A stretch of DNA of 64,000 bases, taken from NCBI RefSeq assembly GCF_001750165.1, contig NZ_CP015411.1:3314001-3378000 (forward strand). The letters are read 5' to 3'. A program made the translations under genes and the position numbers. The notes under the pieces were generated by a model, which was not told where the DNA came from, searched no databases, and worked only from the letters and a program-made list of their open reading frames with translations. This document shows positions 59,969 through 64,000 of the stretch, piece by piece. Within the stretch, counting starts at the first letter, position 1. The number at the start of each line of letters is the position of its first letter. This DNA is from Pseudoalteromonas luteoviolacea. Lineage in GTDB: Bacteria; Pseudomonadota; Gammaproteobacteria; Enterobacterales; Alteromonadaceae.

Positions 59969-61840
59969 TTAAAATTGTATACTCGTTGATAATTTAACGC
60001 TGCGCTCAGGCTGCAAGGCAGCATCCTCGTCTAAACTTCCATAGTACGTCTCATCCGTCAGGTTATTAATAGCGACTGATACAGATTGCTTTTCAGTTAA
60101 CTGATGCTCAACTGACATATCCCACACAATAAAAGCATCTCGCTCAAGTTCAGATCCACCTACATCATCGGTATTAAAAGTATGCCGGTAAGCATTGGAA
60201 AAAGACCAGTTGTCAAAATGCACTAACATGGTCCAACTCAATTCTCTAGGGTGAAGATCATCTAACCTTTGTTGATGAGTGTCTTCGCCTGACTGTTGCT
60301 GATAACTAAAAATATGTTCAAAGCGCCCGCCCGCATACCATCTAAGCTCAGCTTCAAAACCGCTGATCTGAGCGGTGTTTAAGTTTTGATAGGTCAGATA
60401 GCCCAACTCAGTTTCATAACGATCAATATAATTATCTAAGTCATAATGATAAATAGCACCATACACGCTCACTTCGTCAGAAACATGCCAGTTCAAAGAT
60501 ACCTGACTACCTACACTGGTTTCAGGGTCCAATGCTTGATTACCCACAATAAGGCCTCTTGGCGTTTGACCATAGAACAAACGCTCAGAGAGTGTTGGGT
60601 AGCGAAATCCAGTACCAATATCTAGCCCAAGACCAACAGTCTCTGAAAGTGGTAACATGGCTGCAAAAGAAGCATTTAAACGACCGTCCGTCGCATCTTC
60701 AGATTGCTCACTTTGCTGCCTAATCCAGTCATATCTCAGCCCTAAGTCAAAATCAACGCGCCCCCATTGCCAATGAGTTTTACCATAGACGGCAAAATTG
60801 TCTTCTTCAGCATTCATTTCATTACTCAGTGGGCTCAGCTCAAACTCATCCGCCACTAAATAGTCACTGGTAATTTTCACGCCTTTACGTGATAGCCAAT
60901 CTATTCCCCAATGACTTTCTAAGCCTTGCACAGTGACTTGCTGCAACCATTGACCGCCCAGCGTATGGCCCTGATATTGACTCAAACCATCGTAACGCTC
61001 CAACCTCGTAGTTCTACTATCCCAGTTTTGATAATGATGATAAAGCTTAGCTACCCAATTTTCTTCGCCGGTTAACTGAACCTGTGTAAGAGAATGTATT
61101 TCTTCAGGGTAATCGCTTATCTGTTCAATAGGATATTTTATATTGCTCTTGCCTATACTCTTCCCATAACTGGGTAACCAAGAATACGTCGCGGTAAAGC
61201 CTTGATGTTGAGTTTTGTACCTCACCAGCCCTGAGGCACGCTCAAACTGCGTATTTAACACATCATCATTAGGTGCTAAGTCATTATTTGCGTGCTGGTA
61301 AGCCAAGGCAGAAGTAAAATCATTTTTTTGATGTTTAAAGGTAAAGTTAACGCCTTGGTTATTGCTTTGCACTGAGCCTGCAACTTGCGTCTGGTTTGAC
61401 ATCTCAGAGCTTAAGCTGACCACGCCTCCCATTGCTTGTGAGCCATATAATGCCGAGCTGGGGCCTTTAATTACGTGGCCTAAGTTAAGTAATGACGGGG
61501 CAATGAATGATGCGGAATTACCTGCTCTTCTGTCTGTAATAATCGGAATGCCATCAATTTCAGTCCGAATTCTACCGCGGCTAAAGCCACGAATAGCATA
61601 GCTTTGAAATTGGCCGCCTTGCCCATTCAAGCTAACACCAGATAAGTTAGTCAGCTGATCAGCAATGGTTCTATTCAAAGAAAAAGTAAAACGCTCATCC
61701 AAATAGGCTGAGGTATGATTCGCAGATGCAATTGCCAGTGACTCTTTTGGCGCTAGTACCTCAATCACTTCAAGCTTTTCGTCATGCGCATTCACCAAAA
61801 ATGGAGCGCTCGCACACAAAAAAGAAAGTATCATTTTCAT
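59969..61840 (-). CDS. TonB-dependent receptor, probable iron or metal uptake
   Basis: The ATG at 61840 opens a clean signal peptide (MKMILSFLCASAPFLVNA); an upstream TTG at 61858 is possible. The 623-residue receptor has a TonB-box-like segment (KLEVIEVLAP), a plug (about 45-165, GGQFQSYAIRGFSRGRIRTE and GPSSALYGSQAMGGVVSL) and a barrel ending RSVKLSTSIQF. It is of the siderophore/heme size class. A Fur-like box lies 38 bp upstream. The PepSY gene follows with an 8-nt gap. Confidence 0.88.
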   Translation of the reverse strand: MKMILSFLCASAPFLVNAHDEKLEVIEVLAPKESLAIASANHTSAYLDERFTFSLNRTIADQLTNLSGVSLNGQGGQFQSYAIRGFSRGRIRTEIDGIPIITDRRAGNSASFIAPSLLNLGHVIKGPSSALYGSQAMGGVVSLSSEMSNQTQVAGSVQSNNQGVNFTFKHQKNDFTSALAYQHANNDLAPNDDVLNTQFERASGLVRYKTQHQGFTATYSWLPSYGKSIGKSNIKYPIEQISDYPEEIHSLTQVQLTGEENWVAKLYHHYQNWDSRTTRLERYDGLSQYQGHTLGGQWLQQVTVQGLESHWGIDWLSRKGVKITSDYLVADEFELSPLSNEMNAEEDNFAVYGKTHWQWGRVDFDLGLRYDWIRQQSEQSEDATDGRLNASFAAMLPLSETVGLGLDIGTGFRYPTLSERLFYGQTPRGLIVGNQALDPETSVGSQVSLNWHVSDEVSVYGAIYHYDLDNYIDRYETELGYLTYQNLNTAQISGFEAELRWYAGGRFEHIFSYQQQSGEDTHQQRLDDLHPRELSWTMLVHFDNWSFSNAYRHTFNTDDVGGSELERDAFIVWDMSVEHQLTEKQSVSVAINNLTDETYYGSLDEDAALQPERSVKLSTSIQF

Positions 61841-61871
61841 CGTTAATAAACTGCTCAATTAACTTGCTATA

Positions 61872-61890
61872 AGGTGTATTATCGTTATCT
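61872..61890 (-). promoter_or_regulatory. Candidate Fur box
   Basis: On the minus strand GATAACGATAAT matches two consecutive GATAAT hexamers of the Fur consensus at 11 of 12 positions; the third, inverted hexamer is poor. It sits about 38 bp upstream of the receptor start. Confidence 0.5.
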
Positions 61891-61991
61891 CATCAGGACA
61901 TCTTCTTAATTCATTTAAAAAAAGCTAAGGGTGTTCGTCCTGGAATTTCACGTCTAACCTGTGACAGACGTAAAGCTTAGCATTGGTGTTC

Positions 61992-62019
61992 AAAAAGGCG
62001 CCGCTAACCGCACGACGCC
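61992..62019 (-). terminator. Rho-independent terminator of the BNR/VPS10 gene
   Basis: On the minus strand GGCGTCGT and GCGGCGCC pair over 8 positions with two G-U, loop 7 nt, followed by TTTTT, 17 bp after the stop codon. Confidence 0.8.
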
Positions 62020-62035
62020 ATCATTTCGAATAAAC

Positions 62036-64000
62036 CTATTTTGTTACAACAGCGGCACCACTAGTCCAAGGCCCACCCGCATCGATAACAGACTGCTGTA
62101 GGTTCGGAATAGTTTTTCCTTGCAAAGTTGAAACACGTTTAATTACATCCTCCAGACCTTGCTGCGCATAGCCAAATTGCTGACGATGCTGCTTGGTAGG
62201 GCCGTAAGAAGACCAGAGCGCAGATATCGCATATCCAAGACGGCTAGAGATATTAGCTGGTTTTGCACCTTTACGATTACGCGACTTCAGTCCTGTCAGT
62301 TCCATGTTAATGGCATTAACCTCAGCCTGAGCTTTAGCGTATAACGACTCAAGCATACTGATGTTACCTGGCGTTCGATCTATCGCGGTGCGCAATGATT
62401 GCAATGTTTTGGTTACTTCACTCAAAGCAGCAGTCGTTGACGTGTAACGTCTTTGAACGCTTTGAAGTTGCTCGCTAAATTCCGCAATAGCCTGAGCAGT
62501 AGGACCTGATACCGCGCCCTCAGTAATTGCTTGCAATTCAAACTCTACAGGTGTCGCTAATTGAGATACATCACCTTTTATGCGTTTGTAAAGCGTCGCT
62601 GTATATGTGCCAGGCATAACCATTCGACTCATCGCAAACGGGTCCCACATTGAAGCTTTTTCGCCTGTGATAGCCTGATTAGCCGCATACTCCATATCCC
62701 AAGTTACACGGTGTATTCCCTTCGTTGTTTTACCAGCAACACGGTCCACAAAGTAACCTTGTGCATCTCGAATTTCAAGATATACAGCTGGCTTCGGCTC
62801 TTGATTTTCTTTCTCAATCGCCTCCCAAGTCGGATATTTAGGATATTTCTCTTTTTTAACTAGTTCCTTTTCCGCTTGTTGACGCTGCTCTTTGGCTGTT
62901 AATAAGCTGTCTTTTAGGAAGTATGTTAATGTTGCACCGTGCTCAGGGTTCTCTGCAACAAAGCGATCGTCACCGTCTGTACGACTGTGATTTGAATCCT
63001 CTTGGTACCACTTCACTGGACGGCCTGGCCCCATCAAGATAGCTTCCTGCTCCATGGCTTTTTCGGTCAATGTACGTAATGGCGTATAATCGTCAAGAAT
63101 ATAAATACCACGACCAAAAGTACCTGCTACTAAGTCATTCTCACGACGCTGTATTTTAACGTCACGTGTAGAAATCGTTGGAATACCACCATTGAGCTCT
63201 ATCCATTTTTTACCACCATCTACGGTGAAGAAAATACCAAACTCAGTACCAATAAACATCAGTTCTTTGTTTACATGGTCTTGCACAATACGCCAGACTA
63301 AATGCTTCTCTGGTAGGTCTTTTGCAAGCGACTTCCAAGTTTTACCTAAGTTCGTTGATTTGATCAGATATGGCTTAAAATCACCATATTTGTGATTATC
63401 TAGTGCAACATACACTGTATTCGGATCAAATAAGTCAGCACGAATGTCATTGACATAGGCGGTAGCAGGTACACCTTTAACACGCTTAAGATCAATCTTC
63501 TTCCAGTTTTTACCACCATCGCTGGTTACTTGAATTAAACCGTCGTCTGTGCCTGCCCATAAAATATTCTCATCGACCGGACTCTCGGAGAAGTTCGCAA
63601 TCGTATGGAACTCAGACATTGCATACAGATCCCAACCTGCTTCAACAGACCAAGTACGGCCCATCATTGGAGTGTGCATACGGTTACCATTTTTAGTCAA
63701 ATCACCTGAAATAGGCGTCCAACTATCACCACGGTCATCAGAGCGCCACACGCGCTGAGACGCAAAGTACACACGTTTTGGATCATGAGTAGAAACATTT
63801 ACCGGTGCATCCCAATTGAAACGCTCAGCTGGGTCGCCCGGCAAAGGCTGAGGCTTAATATACACATTCTCACGCGTTTTAAAATCATGACGAGCCAAAT
63901 TACCTTGCTGCCATTGAGAATACATAATATCTGGATTACCTGGCTCGACTGCTGGCTGATGCCCGTCTCCACCCAAAGTTAAGAACCAATCTTTGTTTTT
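62036..64000 (-). CDS. BNR/VPS10-type repeat protein (5' end beyond window)
   Basis: The visible 654 residues are the C-terminal part of a larger protein whose frame is open at the right edge. Asp-box (BNR) repeats of the SxDxGxTW type are visible: RSDDRGDSWTPIS, TSDGGKNWKKI, STNLGKTWKSL and TVDGGKKWIEL, as in sortilin/VPS10-like beta-propellers. A long helical stretch follows (about 325-380, KEQRQQAEKELVKKEKYPKY). Then comes a beta-sandwich region typical of the secreted exo-sialidase-like family, and a C-terminal helical region. The function is probably extracytoplasmic, perhaps glycan or peptide binding. A signal peptide cannot be checked. Confidence 0.75.
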   Translation of the reverse strand, partial: KNKDWFLTLGGDGHQPAVEPGNPDIMYSQWQQGNLARHDFKTRENVYIKPQPLPGDPAERFNWDAPVNVSTHDPKRVYFASQRVWRSDDRGDSWTPISGDLTKNGNRMHTPMMGRTWSVEAGWDLYAMSEFHTIANFSESPVDENILWAGTDDGLIQVTSDGGKNWKKIDLKRVKGVPATAYVNDIRADLFDPNTVYVALDNHKYGDFKPYLIKSTNLGKTWKSLAKDLPEKHLVWRIVQDHVNKELMFIGTEFGIFFTVDGGKKWIELNGGIPTISTRDVKIQRRENDLVAGTFGRGIYILDDYTPLRTLTEKAMEQEAILMGPGRPVKWYQEDSNHSRTDGDDRFVAENPEHGATLTYFLKDSLLTAKEQRQQAEKELVKKEKYPKYPTWEAIEKENQEPKPAVYLEIRDAQGYFVDRVAGKTTKGIHRVTWDMEYAANQAITGEKASMWDPFAMSRMVMPGTYTATLYKRIKGDVSQLATPVEFELQAITEGAVSGPTAQAIAEFSEQLQSVQRRYTSTTAALSEVTKTLQSLRTAIDRTPGNISMLESLYAKAQAEVNAINMELTGLKSRNRKGAKPANISSRLGYAISALWSSYGPTKQHRQQFGYAQQGLEDVIKRVSTLQGKTIPNLQQSVIDAGGPWTSGAAVVTK

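Overview
The window looks like a chromosome segment of a marine gammaproteobacterium of the Alteromonadales, most like Pseudoalteromonas. This is inferred from the AT-rich composition, two TonB-dependent receptors, UmuDC under a LexA box, RsmF, a Zur-controlled locus, giant lipoproteins and many small orphan membrane proteins. No rRNA, tRNA, CRISPR array, phage or plasmid origin was seen. One complete insertion sequence (IS4 family) is present. Both edges cut genes: a GAPDH on the left and a BNR/VPS10-type repeat protein on the right.

Layout. 1-6.7 kb: GAPDH of the type that accompanies the arsenical exporter ArsJ, a 52-aa RiPP-like precursor, rsmF, a candidate sRNA, a ParD-like/methionine aminopeptidase pair, a membrane protein and a COG0523 GTPase whose CxCC motif reads SxSS. 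6.7-17 kb: mostly minus-strand housekeeping and signalling genes (a small secreted RTX-repeat protein, a HEAT-like protein, an RDD protein, a Cache chemoreceptor, an alpha/beta hydrolase, a MASE2 hybrid histidine kinase, a serine hydrolase, a DUF4174 protein). 17.2-22.6 kb: a DsbD/ScsB-like protein with a redoxin, a cupin, and umuDC. 22.6-24.9 kb: a secreted fibrinogen-like protein and a second RiPP-like precursor whose leader matches the first.

24.9-35.3 kb is a divergent carbohydrate or redox block. On the minus strand a tightly coupled operon holds a GMC oxidoreductase, a VioB/ferritin-like protein, a sorbitol-dehydrogenase-type small subunit and two TIM-barrel epimerases, one IolE-like. 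On the plus strand are a cytoplasmic GH15 glucoamylase, a metallo-beta-lactamase-fold hydrolase and a thiamine-diphosphate 2-oxo acid decarboxylase. An IS4-family element separates this block from two tandem paralogous giant lipoproteins (1894 and 1330 aa). The larger one ends in leucine-rich repeats.

46.9-64 kb: DEAD-box helicase, CodB-like permease, TonB receptor, BASS transporter, a PhyH-like dioxygenase, small membrane and outer-membrane proteins, then a zur-dihydroorotase operon behind a good Zur box. A Tat-lipoprotein of the PhoX/DUF839 family, a probably Fur-controlled TonB receptor with a PepSY protein, and the truncated repeat protein follow.

The most interesting items are the two orphan RiPP-like peptides with a common leader and no maturation gene nearby, the GMC/ferritin-like/epimerase operon, the Cys-to-Ser COG0523 protein, and the tandem giant lipoproteins.
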